The translations under genes were made by a program, and so were the position numbers. A stretch of 64,000 bases of DNA. It comes from Mycobacterium colombiense (GTDB lineage Bacteria > Actinomycetota > Actinomycetes > Mycobacteriales > Mycobacteriaceae). The notes under the pieces were generated by a model. The model saw nothing but the letters and a program-made list of their open reading frames with translations, had not been told where the DNA came from and ran no database searches. The DNA is taken from the NCBI RefSeq assembly GCF_003284975.1, contig NZ_QMEU01000013.1, positions 1-64,000 of the forward strand, given 5' to 3'. Positions 1 to 9,007 of this stretch are shown here, one piece after another (within the stretch, counting starts at the first letter, position 1; each line of letters begins with the position of its first letter).

Positions 1-1
1 G

Positions 2-472
2 GTGCGGTCCAACCGCGGCGTCGCCGGCATCGACGGCACGGTCTCCACCGCGATCGGCGCGGCCCTCGCCCACGAACGCGAGGGCGGTCCGGACACTCCG
101 GCGCGCACGGTCGCGTTGATCGGCGACCTGACCTTCGTGCACGACAGCTCCGGGTTGCTGATCGGGCCCACCGAGCCCACGCCGCGCCGGCTGACGATCG
201 TGGTCTCCAACGACAACGGCGGGGGCATCTTCGAACTGCTCGAGCAGGGCGACCCGCGGTTCTCCGACGTGTCGTCACGGGTTTTCGGCACCCCGCACGA
301 CGTCGACGTGGGCGCGCTGTGCCGGGCCTACCACGTCGAGAGCCGCCAGATCGAGGTGGGCGAACTGGCGGCGGCCCTCGACGAACCCGGGGCCGGGATG
401 CGGGTGCTGGAGGTCAAGGCGGACCGGTCCTCGCTACGGCAGCTGCACGCCGCCATCAAGGCCGCGCTGTGA
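2..472 (+). CDS. menD: MenD, C-terminal part (SEPHCHC synthase)
   Basis: This is the last 156 residues of 2-succinyl-5-enolpyruvyl-6-hydroxy-3-cyclohexene-1-carboxylate synthase. The enzyme uses ThDP to add a succinic semialdehyde unit to isochorismate, the first committed step of menaquinone synthesis. The visible part is the C-terminal ThDP-binding domain, with an N-R-G-x-x-G-I-D-G motif at residues 4-12 and the GD...NDNGGG metal/ThDP motif from residue 41 to about 74. The gene begins before the window, so the first codon shown is not the true start. It is followed by a membrane-protein gene and mgtA, the order of Rv0555-Rv0557 in M. tuberculosis, and later by menG, menJ and grcC1, so this is a quinone locus. 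Confidence 0.93.
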   Translation: MRSNRGVAGIDGTVSTAIGAALAHEREGGPDTPARTVALIGDLTFVHDSSGLLIGPTEPTPRRLTIVVSNDNGGGIFELLEQGDPRFSDVSSRVFGTPHDVDVGALCRAYHVESRQIEVGELAAALDEPGAGMRVLEVKADRSSLRQLHAAIKAAL

Positions 473-483
473 GGCGCGCCTAG

Positions 484-1041
484 ATGGCAATATCGCCAAA
501 GGTGCTGCTGCACATACTGATTCATGGTCGCAGTGATGCGCCGCCGAAGACGCGCGTTCGGATCGTGTTGCGGTGGGCCCGGATTGCGGTGCTGATCGTC
601 ATCGGCCTGGTCACCTTGCAGTCGCTGTTGCTGGTGGCCGGCGCCTGGCGCGACGACATCGCGATCACCCACAACATGGGCGTCGCGCAGGCCGAGGTGC
701 TCAGCGCCGGGCCGCGCCGCTCCACCATCGAATTCGTCACCCCCGAACGGGTCACCTATCGTCCCGAGCTCGGTGTGCTCTATCCGTCCCATCTGGCCAC
801 CGGGATGCGGATTTACGTCGAGTACAACAAGAACGATCCGAACCTGGTTCGCGTGCAACATCGCAACGCCGGGTTGGCGATCATCCCGGCCGGCTCGATC
901 GCGGTGGTGGGCTGGTTGGGCGCGGCGGCGATCCTGATCGTGCTTGCGCTGCTGGACAAGTGGCTGGACCGCCGCGACGTGCCCCGAGACGGACCGCCGA
1001 GCCCGGCCGCCGACGGTGCCGGACCTGCAAATTTCGCGTGA
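484..1041 (+). CDS. Two-pass membrane protein (Rv0556-like)
   Basis: This 185-residue protein has one hydrophobic segment at about residues 30-52 and a second at about 130-156, with a polar domain of some 75 residues between them that is probably outside the membrane. The middle part (E-F-V-T-P-E-R-V-T-Y and Y-V-E-Y-N) resembles the beta-rich domain of DUF3592-type proteins, but I cannot assign a function. It starts 11 bases after menD and ends about 50 bases before mgtA on the same strand, so the three genes are probably co-transcribed. Position and shape match Rv0556 of M. tuberculosis, as I remember it. Confidence 0.8.
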   Translation: MAISPKVLLHILIHGRSDAPPKTRVRIVLRWARIAVLIVIGLVTLQSLLLVAGAWRDDIAITHNMGVAQAEVLSAGPRRSTIEFVTPERVTYRPELGVLYPSHLATGMRIYVEYNKNDPNLVRVQHRNAGLAIIPAGSIAVVGWLGAAAILIVLALLDKWLDRRDVPRDGPPSPAADGAGPANFA

Positions 1042-1092
1042 CGTATGCCCGCAGGCAACCTTGGCGACAGTCGACGCTGACACGGTAGTGAT

Positions 1093-2247
1093 GTGCGCGT
1101 TGCCATCGTCGCGGAATCTTTCCTCCCCGAAGTCAACGGTGTCAGCAACTCGGTGATCCGGGTGCTCGAGCATCTGCGCCGGACAGGGCACGAAGCCCTG
1201 GTCATCGCCCCCGACACGCCCCCGGGCCAGCCCCGCGCGGACCGCATCTACGACGGCATCCGCGTGCACCGGGTGCCGTCGCGGATGTTCCCGAAGGTGA
1301 CCAGCCTGCCGCTTGGGGTGCCTACCCCCCGGCTGGTGAAGGTGTTGCGTGGATTCGATCCGCATGTGGTGCACCTGGCCTCGCCGGCGCTGCTGGGCTA
1401 CGGCGGGCTGCGCGCGGCGCGGTGGCTGGGGGTGCCGACGGTGGCGGTGTATCAGACCGACGTCCCGGGCTTCGCGGCGAGCTACGGCATCCCGATGACC
1501 GCGCGGGCCGCCTGGGCCTGGTTCCGTCACCTGCACGGGCTCGCCGATCGTACCCTGGCGCCGTCCAGCGTCACGATGGAAGCTCTTGTTGCACACCGTT
1601 TTCCGCGCGTGCATAGGTGGGCGCGCGGTGTCGACGTGCTGCGGTTCGCGCCGTCGGCGCGCAGCGCGGAGCTCCGGCGGCAGTGGTCGCCCCGGGGCAA
1701 GCCCATCGTCGGATTTGTGGGCCGGCTCGCGCCCGAGAAACACGTCGAGCGCCTGGCCGGCCTGGCCGCCAGCGACGCGGTTCAGCTCGTCATCGTGGGC
1801 GACGGGGTCGACCGCCGCAAGCTGCAATCGGCAATGCCGACAGCGGTTTTCACGGGTGCGCTCTACGGCGACGAACTCGCCGCGGCGTACGCCAGCATGG
1901 ACGTGTTCGTGCATCCCGGTGAGCACGAGACGTTTTGTCAGGTCGTGCAAGAAGCGCTGGCGTCGGGGCTGCCGGTGATCGCCCCCGACGCCGGCGGCCC
2001 ACGTGACCTCGTCACCCCGTGGCGTACCGGTCTGTTGTTGGCCGTCAACGAGTTCGAGCCCCGGTTGCCCGACGCGGTCGCGCACCTGATCGCCGAACGG
2101 CCGCGCTACGCGCTGGCCGCGCGGCGCAGCGTGGTGGGGCGCAGCTGGCCGACCATCTGCGACGAGCTCCTCGGCCACTACGAGGCGGTGCTCTCGCCGT
2201 TTGCCCGGCGACAACTCCGCGCGACGCGCTACGCCCTAGGCGAATGA
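1093..2247 (+). CDS. mgtA: GDP-mannose-dependent alpha-mannosyltransferase MgtA
   Basis: This 384-residue GT-B glycosyltransferase of family GT4 matches Rv0557. That gene was first called pimB and was later linked to mannosylation of a glucuronosyl-diacylglycerol lipid (MgtA). The N-terminal glycine-poor start [14 protein letters not shown] and the EX7E motif (E279 to E287, in [11 protein letters not shown]) are typical of the family; the two glutamates bind the nucleotide sugar. The start is a GTG at 1093 because the conserved N-terminus begins directly there. No signal peptide is visible, so it acts on the cytoplasmic face of the membrane. It converges with a P450 gene downstream. Confidence 0.9.
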   Translation: MRVAIVAESFLPEVNGVSNSVIRVLEHLRRTGHEALVIAPDTPPGQPRADRIYDGIRVHRVPSRMFPKVTSLPLGVPTPRLVKVLRGFDPHVVHLASPALLGYGGLRAARWLGVPTVAVYQTDVPGFAASYGIPMTARAAWAWFRHLHGLADRTLAPSSVTMEALVAHRFPRVHRWARGVDVLRFAPSARSAELRRQWSPRGKPIVGFVGRLAPEKHVERLAGLAASDAVQLVIVGDGVDRRKLQSAMPTAVFTGALYGDELAAAYASMDVFVHPGEHETFCQVVQEALASGLPVIAPDAGGPRDLVTPWRTGLLLAVNEFEPRLPDAVAHLIAERPRYALAARRSVVGRSWPTICDELLGHYEAVLSPFARRQLRATRYALGE

Positions 2248-2253
2248 GCTAGG

Positions 2254-2275
2254 GTCCCGTTCACCTAACGGGGAC
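2254..2275. terminator. Hairpin between converging mgtA and P450 genes
   Basis: GTCCCGTT (2254-2261) pairs with AACGGGGAC (2267-2275) around a 5-base loop, with one bulged G. It lies right after the mgtA stop and overlaps the last codons of the opposing P450. A role as a terminator is inferred from position; there is no clear T-tract. Confidence 0.45.
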
Positions 2276-3499
2276 GAATTCGATTGGGAGCGTGAGTGGT
2301 CCGCTCAACCCGGTGAGCGGCTTCCATGGGGCGGGGCCGGTGCGGTGAGCGTTGGGCATGCGCTGTGCCATCACCGTCAGGGCCTCGGCGAGCTCGAGCC
2401 GAGCCAGATTGGCACCCAGGCAGTAGTGCATGCCGGCGCCGAATGTCTGCATCGGCGCCGCCGCCGCGCGGGTGATGTCCAGCCGGTCGGGGTCGTCGTA
2501 GGCGGCGGGGTCACGGTTGGCCGCGGCGGTGTTGGCGATCACCAGCGTGCCGGCCGGGATCGTGAACCCCGCGATCTCGACATCCTCGAGGGCGGTGCGC
2601 AGGGTGGCGCCCGCGATCGGCGAATGCCGCATCGTCTCCTCGACTGCGTTGGCCGCCAGCTCGGGATGCTCGGCGAGCATCGTCCACTGGTCGGGGTGGT
2701 CGCACAGCACCTGCACCGAGGCGGCCAGCTGGTTGCGGGTGGTGTCGGTGCCGGCCACGAGCAGGCCCGCCGCCAGCATCCGCAGCTCGTCGATGCTGAG
2801 GCGGTCCCCGTCGTCCTCGGCCCGGATCAGTTCGGAGATCAGGTCGTCGGTCAGCCGGTCGCGGCGCTGGGCGACCATGTCGTCGATGTAGGCATCCAGT
2901 TCGTCCCAGGCCGCCAAGATCGTCTCTTGGTGGCCGGCGACCTCCCAGCTGAAGGCCTTGAAGATGTCGTCGGTCCATTCCGAGAACAGCCTCCAATCCT
3001 GGGCCGGGGCGCCCAAGAGCGCGCAGATGATCGGGATCGGATACTGGCGGGCGATGTCGGCGACCACCTCGCAGCGCCCGGTCGCGGTGTGGCGGTCAAC
3101 GAGTTGGTTGATCACCTCGACGATGGTCGCGCCCAGCCGCGCGGTGGCTCTCGGCGTGAAGGCATGGGAGACCAGTCGGCGCAGCCGGTGGTGCTCGGGC
3201 CCGTCGAGACTGATCAGGTTGGTCGCGACGCGGTCCCATAGCGGTCCGCTGGTAATCCCTTGGGAGGCAAGGAACATGCCTTGCGGTATACGGAACCGTG
3301 GGTCGCGCAGCACGGTCCGCACCAGTTCATAGGTCAGGAACTCCGGCCCGTGCGGTCCGATGGCGATCGGCGCCCGCCGGCGCGCCTCGCTGATGATCGC
3401 GTGGGCCTCCTCGAGGCTTCCGCAGAGCTCATAATCGATCGCCGGCAGACCGGCGTCGAAGACATTCGGGCAAACCGGCGGGTCAATCGTGGTGGTCAT
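2261..3499 (-). CDS. Cytochrome P450
   Basis: This is a 412-residue soluble bacterial P450 mono-oxygenase. The oxygen-activation motif of the I helix is A-G-T-D-T-T at residues 249-254. The ExxR pair of the K helix lies near residue 287 (E-E-T-M-R-H). The heme-binding loop F-G-A-G-M-H-Y-C places the heme thiolate at Cys360. The reading frame stays open 23 codons further upstream, but the ATG at 3499 gives the normal family length and N-terminus. The substrate is unknown and there is no ferredoxin gene beside it. It diverges from the cyclase/ATPase regulator at 3698, across about 200 bases that should hold both promoters. M. tuberculosis has no P450 at this place between mgtA and menG. Confidence 0.9.
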   Translation of the reverse strand: MTTTIDPPVCPNVFDAGLPAIDYELCGSLEEAHAIISEARRRAPIAIGPHGPEFLTYELVRTVLRDPRFRIPQGMFLASQGITSGPLWDRVATNLISLDGPEHHRLRRLVSHAFTPRATARLGATIVEVINQLVDRHTATGRCEVVADIARQYPIPIICALLGAPAQDWRLFSEWTDDIFKAFSWEVAGHQETILAAWDELDAYIDDMVAQRRDRLTDDLISELIRAEDDGDRLSIDELRMLAAGLLVAGTDTTRNQLAASVQVLCDHPDQWTMLAEHPELAANAVEETMRHSPIAGATLRTALEDVEIAGFTIPAGTLVIANTAAANRDPAAYDDPDRLDITRAAAAPMQTFGAGMHYCLGANLARLELAEALTVMAQRMPNAHRTGPAPWKPLTGLSGPLTLPIEFVPVR

Positions 3500-3697
3500 G
3501 GCGGGGCCCCGTACGTCGTCGGCGATGTGCTTCCAATACCGAGTCTCGGCGGCGCCCCCGCGCGGCACACGCGTAGCCGACTACCTGTCTTGTCCTGTCC
3601 TGCCGCCCTGGAATCAACACTCCCAAGCGGGGTGTTCATCGGCCTATCCTTTCGGAGAACCACTACAGACGTGGGGGCCGGATCAGCGGAGGGTCGG

Positions 3698-6600
3698 ATG
3701 ACGGCCAAAGCAGCGTGCCGGACATGTGGCACCGAAACTCTCGATAACGCCCGGTTTTGTCATCATTGCGGCGCACCGGTGCGCGACGGTGCCACCCGCG
3801 CCGAATACAAGCAGGTCACGGTCTTGTTCGCCGACGTGGTCCACTCGATGGACATCGCCGCAACCGTCGGGACAGAGCGGCTGCGCGAGATCATGGTCGA
3901 CCTGGCCAACCGCTGCGCGGCCGTCGTCCGGCGGTACGGCGGCACGGTGGACAAGTTCACCGGCGACGGCATCATGGCGGTCTTCGGCGCGCCGGCGGCA
4001 ATGGAGGACCACGCCCTGCGCGCGTGCCTCGCGGCGCTGAGCATTCAGGAAGAAGCGAAGGCGCTGGGCAACGAGGTGCAGAGCCGAGACGGTGCGACAT
4101 TGCTGGTGCGGGTGGGACTGAACTCCGGTCAGGTGATCGCCGGTGAGCTTGGTTCTGGATCCTTCGGCTACACCGCGATGGGTGATCAAGTGGGGCTGGC
4201 CCAGCGGATGGAGTCGGTCGCACCGCCGGGCGGGGTGATGCTCAGCGTCTCCACCGCGCGACTGGTTGACGACGCGGCGGCGCTAAGCGACCCGGAATTG
4301 GTCCGCATAAAAGGCGTCAACGAACCAGTCACCGCCCACCGGTTACTGGGCATCGGAGACCGGCACCGCGCCGCCGGCCGCGCCGACTCGAATCTAGTTG
4401 GTCGTCGGTGGGAGATGTCCGCCGTCGAGGGCTTGTTGGAGCGCGCCCTCGCCGGTCACGGCGCTGTGGTTGTGGTGGTGGGCGAGCCCGGCATCGGCAA
4501 GAGCCGCCTGGCGCGCGAGGTAGCCGCGATGGCAGCGGTTCGGGGTGCGGAGGTGCTGACCGCCTGTTGTGAGTCGCACACCAGCCAGGTCCCATTCCAT
4601 GCCGTGGCGCGGCTGCTGCGCGCGGTGACGGGCATCGAAGGCCTTGGGGGACAGGGGGCCCGTGCCCGAGTACGGGACCGATTTCCAGACGCAGATCCCG
4701 AGGACGTGCTGCTGCTCGAAGACCTGCTGGGCATCGCCGACCCGACCACCGCCGTACCCGCGGTTGATCCCAATGCGCGTCGCAGGCGGTTGACCGCGCT
4801 GGTGCACGCCGCCAGACTGGCCCGCCAGCGCCCGGCGGTCTTCGTCGTCGAGGACGTCCACTGGATCGACGAGATCAGCGAGTCGATGCTGACCGATTTC
4901 CTCGAGGTGGTCCCGCGAACGCCCACGCTGGTGTTGGTCACCCACCGGCCGGAATACCGGGGCGCGTTGACCCGGGTGTCCGATGCGCGCGCCATAGCCC
5001 TTGCACCGCTGAGTAATTCAGAAACGGCCGCACTGGTCACACATCTCCTCGGGCCGGACCCGTCGGTCGGTGCGCTGGGCCGCAGAGTCGCCGAGCGGGC
5101 CGCCGGTAATCCATTTTTCGCCGAGGAGTTGGTGCGCGAACTCGCCGAGCGCGGTGTGCTACGAGGCGAGCCCGGCGCCTACACATCGGCAACGGAGGTC
5201 GGCGAAGTGAGCGTGCCGGCCACATTGCAGGCGACCATCGCCGCGCGCATCGATCGGCTCTATCCGAAAGCCAAGCGCACGCTAGGCGCGGCGGCGGTCA
5301 TCGGCTCGCGGTTCGGCCTGGACCTACTCACCGTGTTGGATGTTGAACCCGAGATCGACGAACTGCTGGCGGCCCAGCTCATCGACGTTGTCAGTCTTGC
5401 CCGGCGTCCGGAGTATGTGTTCCACCACCCGCTCATTCATTCGGTGGCCTATGGCGCACAGCTCAAATCGGATCGCTCAGAGTTGCATCGGCGGGTTGCG
5501 GCCGCAATCGAAGCCCGCGATCCGCAATCGGGGGACGAAAACGCGGCGTTGATTGCCGAACACGTGCAGGCCGCCGGTGATCTGCCCACCGCCTACGAGT
5601 GGCACATGCGGGCCGCCAGCTGGGCGACCAACCGTGACATCAGCGCCGCCCGAGCGAGTTGGGGGCGCGCGGCAGAGATCGGCGACGCCCTGCCCGCCGA
5701 CCACCCGTGCCGGTCGGCCATGCGCATAACGCCGCGCACCATGTTGTGCGGGACGGGCTGGCGAGTCCACGCCAGCTCTGCCGGTGACCGCTTTGATGAA
5801 TTGCGGGAGTTGTGCAGCGCCGCGGGAGACAAAGCGTCGCTTGGGATCGCAACGGCTGGGATGGTGGTTGGTTACGCGCATCGGGACCGGGTGCGGGAGG
5901 CGTCGCAGCTGGCCTCGGACGCCTGGGCCCTGGCTGAGTCGGTCGCAGACCCGAACCTGACGGTGGGTCTGTCCTTCCCGGTGATCTACGGCAAGATCGA
6001 AAACGCCGAATGGTGTGACGTGCTGCGATGGTCACAAGCCGCTATCGACCTGGCCGACGGTGATCCATCCAAAGGCAACTTCCTAGTGGGATGCCCGTTG
6101 GCGCTCGCCTTCGTGTCGCGAGGTATGGCCCGATATTCGCTGGGTCGCCGCGGATGGGCAGCAGACCTGCGCCACGGCCTGGTCATGGCCCGCCGCGCTG
6201 ACGCCGCGTCCTACGCCGGGGTGGTCGGCTACATCTATCTGCTGGGAATACCGTTCGGCGTGCGCAGGTCCAACGACGTTGCGCTGCACGAGATCGAGAA
6301 CGCGCTACGAGTCGCCGAGCGATCCAGCGATGACGTGGTGGTGGGATTCATCAAGGCGACGCTGGGCGTTGCGCTGGTGCACCGCGACACCCATGAGGAG
6401 CACAGTCGGGGCCGGCAGGTGTTGGTCGAGACCGGGGAAGTGTTCTCGGGCCAAGGACACAACCTGAGCGATTTGCCGATTGTCGAGGTCTACGCGGCCC
6501 GTGAGTCGGCGAGGCAGGGAGATCACGACGCCGCCCTATCGGCCATACGCGTCGCCGTCGAACATCTATTTCGTTGCGAACGCCTTCTGCTGTGGGGCAT

Positions 6601-6871
6601 TCCGGCCACGGCGGTTCTGGTGGAGACGCTGCTGGCTCGCGCGACCGACCATGATGTGGCTGAAGCCGAGGCCGCGATCGACCGGTTGGCGACCGCTCCG
6701 GCCGATGAGGGTTTGGTGATGCGTGACATCTGGATGTCGCGGATGCGGGCGCTGCTGGGCCGCGCTCAAGGTGATGCTTTCGGTTACAAGCGGTTTCGAG
6801 ATGGCTATCGCGACATGGCCAAAGCATTTGGCTACGAAGGGCATATCGAGTGGGCCGAGGCGCTGCGATGA
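3698..6871 (+). CDS. Zinc-ribbon / class III cyclase / AAA ATPase / TPR regulator
   Basis: This large 1057-residue protein has four parts. A zinc ribbon has cysteines at 7, 10, 21 and 24. A class III nucleotide cyclase domain (about 35-225) has both metal aspartates, D46 in F-A-D-V-V and D90 in F-T-G-D-G. An ATPase module has a Walker A (G-E-P-G-I-G-K-S, 262-269) and a Walker B (V-F-V-V-E-D-V-H-W, 381-389). A long alpha-helical C-terminus resembles TPR repeats. The usual transition-state Asn of the cyclase motif (G-D-x-V-N-L-A-x-R) is Gly here (G-D-Q-V-G-L-A-Q-R), although the Arg is kept, so activity may be weak or altered. There is no LuxR-type DNA-binding tail. The ATG at 3698 is preceded by GGAGGG five bases upstream; the longer open frame before it is not coding. 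Confidence 0.88.
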   Translation: MTAKAACRTCGTETLDNARFCHHCGAPVRDGATRAEYKQVTVLFADVVHSMDIAATVGTERLREIMVDLANRCAAVVRRYGGTVDKFTGDGIMAVFGAPAAMEDHALRACLAALSIQEEAKALGNEVQSRDGATLLVRVGLNSGQVIAGELGSGSFGYTAMGDQVGLAQRMESVAPPGGVMLSVSTARLVDDAAALSDPELVRIKGVNEPVTAHRLLGIGDRHRAAGRADSNLVGRRWEMSAVEGLLERALAGHGAVVVVVGEPGIGKSRLAREVAAMAAVRGAEVLTACCESHTSQVPFHAVARLLRAVTGIEGLGGQGARARVRDRFPDADPEDVLLLEDLLGIADPTTAVPAVDPNARRRRLTALVHAARLARQRPAVFVVEDVHWIDEISESMLTDFLEVVPRTPTLVLVTHRPEYRGALTRVSDARAIALAPLSNSETAALVTHLLGPDPSVGALGRRVAERAAGNPFFAEELVRELAERGVLRGEPGAYTSATEVGEVSVPATLQATIAARIDRLYPKAKRTLGAAAVIGSRFGLDLLTVLDVEPEIDELLAAQLIDVVSLARRPEYVFHHPLIHSVAYGAQLKSDRSELHRRVAAAIEARDPQSGDENAALIAEHVQAAGDLPTAYEWHMRAASWATNRDISAARASWGRAAEIGDALPADHPCRSAMRITPRTMLCGTGWRVHASSAGDRFDELRELCSAAGDKASLGIATAGMVVGYAHRDRVREASQLASDAWALAESVADPNLTVGLSFPVIYGKIENAEWCDVLRWSQAAIDLADGDPSKGNFLVGCPLALAFVSRGMARYSLGRRGWAADLRHGLVMARRADAASYAGVVGYIYLLGIPFGVRRSNDVALHEIENALRVAERSSDDVVVGFIKATLGVALVHRDTHEEHSRGRQVLVETGEVFSGQGHNLSDLPIVEVYAARESARQGDHDAALSAIRVAVEHLFRCERLLLWGIPATAVLVETLLARATDHDVAEAEAAIDRLATAPADEGLVMRDIWMSRMRALLGRAQGDAFGYKRFRDGYRDMAKAFGYEGHIEWAEALR

Positions 6872-6919
6872 CGATGGTCGGTCTGGGACCCGTCCGCCGC
6901 ATCCTCAACTTCCGGCCGG

Positions 6920-8401
6920 TTACAAGGTGGCGCCAGGTTGCGGACTCAGTGGGCCGCAACGGATTTCGAATCGCTCGCGGACCGTGTCGAGGACGCGGCG
7001 CTGTCGCTCGCGTTCGCGGCGGTGCGCGAGCATGAACCGGGCCAGGCCGGGCAGGCGGCGCGGTAGCGGGTACCACTTGTCGAAATCGAGGCCGTTCTCG
7101 GCGAACACGCGGCTGGGCACGTTGTCGTAGATGAGGCTGAGGTTGTGGCCGACGAGCGCAAAGAGCACGTACGGGAATGCGAGCGGTGCCTTCTGCCGCA
7201 GGTTCATCCAGTCGATTTCGTAGAGCGGGATCTCGCCGAGCTTGCCCAAGAACATCAGGTGGCCCAGGAAATACCCCATGAATGCGGGCAAGTGCAGCGT
7301 GGCCGACCGCACGTTGATGGAAACCACTGCGCCACTGGGTGATACGTAGGGCTCGTATGGGTATTCGTCGGGGAATTTGACGTAGCCCGTGCAGTTGACG
7401 ATCCAACTGCCCGGTTCGATCGTCTTCGTCGATCCGCTCCGCAACACCAGATCGGTGCTGCCATTGCGGTCGACCGCATCCTCGAAATAGTCCATGACGA
7501 GATCGTTGAGCCCGGACGAGATCGTGCGGTTCTCGGCCTGCGACAAGACTCCCAACACGAAGTTGTCCGACTGTGGGGTCAGGAACGTGCCATGGGTGGC
7601 GCGGTACCAGTCTTGGACTTCCGATTCGTTCGTGCCGTCATACCGACGACTCAGCTGGGTCGCGACGGCGCTCGGCGGTGTGCCCGTCCACCAGCGGCGG
7701 GCGCCGCTCGGCAGCAGGGTGTCGCGGCACGAGAAGAATGTTCCGCGGCCGGCGACCATGTTGACCTGCCGACCGGGGTAGGTCGTGATCAGTGCGTGTG
7801 CGGTATCCATCGCGGTTTTTCCGCCGCCGATGATCCACACCGGCGCATCGCTTTCCCTGATGTCACCCGCCCGGACGTCGCAGTAGTCGGGCGACACCGA
7901 ATGGACGCGTGTGCTGGAGATCTCGAGCGGTTCGTTCGGCGTGATCCCCAGGCCATACGCTTTGATCAATCGCTTCGCCTCGACGACGAGCATGCGGCCG
8001 TCGGCGGCGCGACACCTGGCCCGCACGATTCCGTTCTGCTCTGCCTCCGACTCCAAATCCCAGCCGAAGTACTCGTCGACCTGGACTCGCTGCCTGATCA
8101 CCTCGACGCAGTGTTCGAAATGGTCGAGCACCTCGCCCTTGGTCGCCAGGTAGCTGCGGTCCTTGCCGAGCGTCCACCCGATGTTGCCCGCCGTAAACAT
8201 CGGGTGCGGTTGGTGCAGGCGGACATATGGATAGACGTCGACCCACATGCCGCCCGCGCGCGCCCGACGATCGATGAGGATCACCTTTTGCTCGCGGGAC
8301 AGGTACCGGCTGGCCGCGAATAGGGCGTTCAACCCGGCGATGCCGGCTCCGACGATGCAGACGTCGCAGGTTTCCACGGGCGGGAACTGGGGTGCGGACA
8401 T
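6920..8401 (-). CDS. FAD-dependent monooxygenase-like oxidoreductase
   Basis: This 493-residue flavoprotein has an N-terminal FAD-binding Rossmann motif, G-A-G-I-A-G at residues 18-23. A second Rossmann motif, I-I-G-G-G-K-T-A-M-D, near the middle should bind NAD(P)H, as in flavin-containing and Baeyer-Villiger-type monooxygenases. The Baeyer-Villiger fingerprint FxGxxxHxxxW is not visible, so it may be an N-hydroxylase-like or other class B relative. The ATG at 8401 has AGGAAAGG seven bases upstream; a start ten codons earlier is possible but less well placed. It converges with the cyclase gene. By eye its GC content is lower than that of the neighbouring men genes, which would fit acquisition. 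The substrate is unknown. Confidence 0.82.
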   Translation of the reverse strand: MSAPQFPPVETCDVCIVGAGIAGLNALFAASRYLSREQKVILIDRRARAGGMWVDVYPYVRLHQPHPMFTAGNIGWTLGKDRSYLATKGEVLDHFEHCVEVIRQRVQVDEYFGWDLESEAEQNGIVRARCRAADGRMLVVEAKRLIKAYGLGITPNEPLEISSTRVHSVSPDYCDVRAGDIRESDAPVWIIGGGKTAMDTAHALITTYPGRQVNMVAGRGTFFSCRDTLLPSGARRWWTGTPPSAVATQLSRRYDGTNESEVQDWYRATHGTFLTPQSDNFVLGVLSQAENRTISSGLNDLVMDYFEDAVDRNGSTDLVLRSGSTKTIEPGSWIVNCTGYVKFPDEYPYEPYVSPSGAVVSINVRSATLHLPAFMGYFLGHLMFLGKLGEIPLYEIDWMNLRQKAPLAFPYVLFALVGHNLSLIYDNVPSRVFAENGLDFDKWYPLPRRLPGLARFMLAHRRERERQRRVLDTVRERFEIRCGPLSPQPGATL

Positions 8402-8426
8402 CGGACCGCCTTTCCTCGCAGACGTT

Positions 8427-8440
8427 GACAATTATCTGTC
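8427..8440. promoter_or_regulatory. Candidate operator over the monooxygenase promoter
   Basis: An inverted repeat GACA-N6-TGTC lies 26-39 bases upstream of the monooxygenase ATG. Its centre, read on the minus strand, is GATAAT, a good -10 hexamer. The half-site GTCCGC occurs at 8438-8443, and a separate inverted repeat, GCGGAC-N7-GTCCGC, lies at 8480-8498. The layout suggests repressor control of the monooxygenase. No regulator gene is adjacent. This is inference from sequence only. Confidence 0.35.
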
Positions 8441-8515
8441 CGCTGCGTGGTGGCGGGGTGAGTAATCGACTACTCCATTGCGGACAACTACCGTCCGCGG
8501 TGGTTTGCTCGGCGG

Positions 8516-8707
8516 CTAAACCTGTCGGCGCCGACGAGGCCGGAATGCATCTTTGACCTTTTCACCGGCATCCCTCAAATGGGCCGCCCGCTGGTCGGCC
8601 CGGCCCTCGGCTTCCAACGCCGGGTCGTTAGTCACGCGCCCGGTTGCCGCCTTGAGCCTGCCCGCAATTTGTCGCACCTTGTTTCGGGCCTTATCCGCGC
8701 CGCTCAT
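8516..8707 (-). CDS. CsbD family small protein
   Basis: This 63-residue, charged, probably helical protein has the CsbD pattern: S-G-A-D-K-A-R-N-K near the start, a K-x-x-x-G-R-x-K core and an alternating Ala/Lys/Asp/Arg composition, ending in a run of arginines. CsbD proteins are general-stress proteins of unknown biochemical role. The ATG at 8707 has AAGGA seven bases upstream; an upstream in-frame start would add eight residues without a ribosome site. It is divergent from a small unknown gene at 8759. Confidence 0.72.
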   Translation of the reverse strand: MSGADKARNKVRQIAGRLKAATGRVTNDPALEAEGRADQRAAHLRDAGEKVKDAFRPRRRRQV

Positions 8708-8758
8708 AACGTGTCCTTCACTCCGTTCCAAGTGGTGCTATAGCGCCTACCCCTTTTC

Positions 8759-8980
8759 GTGCCGGGGTATACGCAGGAGTCGGACGCGGATTCAATGCGC
8801 AAGGCCCTTGCCGAACATGACGAGGTCTTGCACGCGACGATCGCGATCGCCCACCTCCGCGGCCAGACTTATGAATCGCTCGCACGCACCGGCGAGACCA
8901 TGACCACCGCCGACATGGTGTCGTACGCCTACGATCAGATCGATCGGGCCAGAGCGCAACTGAACGCCGCTACTCAATAA
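8759..8980 (+). CDS. Small hypothetical protein
   Basis: This 73-residue protein is predicted to be helical and acidic, with no signal peptide or membrane segment. I do not recognise the family. The start is a GTG at 8759; an ATG twelve codons later is also possible. It is divergent from the CsbD gene, with about 50 bases between them, and converges with the short-chain dehydrogenase downstream. Codon use looks mycobacterial, which supports it as a real gene. Confidence 0.45.
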   Translation: MPGYTQESDADSMRKALAEHDEVLHATIAIAHLRGQTYESLARTGETMTTADMVSYAYDQIDRARAQLNAATQ

Positions 8981-9007
8981 ACCGGCAACGAGGGGACCGC
9001 ACGCCAA

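Noticed and set aside
328..2214. 628-codon open frame on the minus strand over mgtA
   Set aside because: It is a shadow of the mgtA coding frame; its translation is rich in Arg, His and Pro without any domain.
3260..3697. 146-codon upstream extension of the cyclase frame
   Set aside because: It overlaps the P450 gene on the other strand and does not look like protein; the ATG at 3698 has a good ribosome site.
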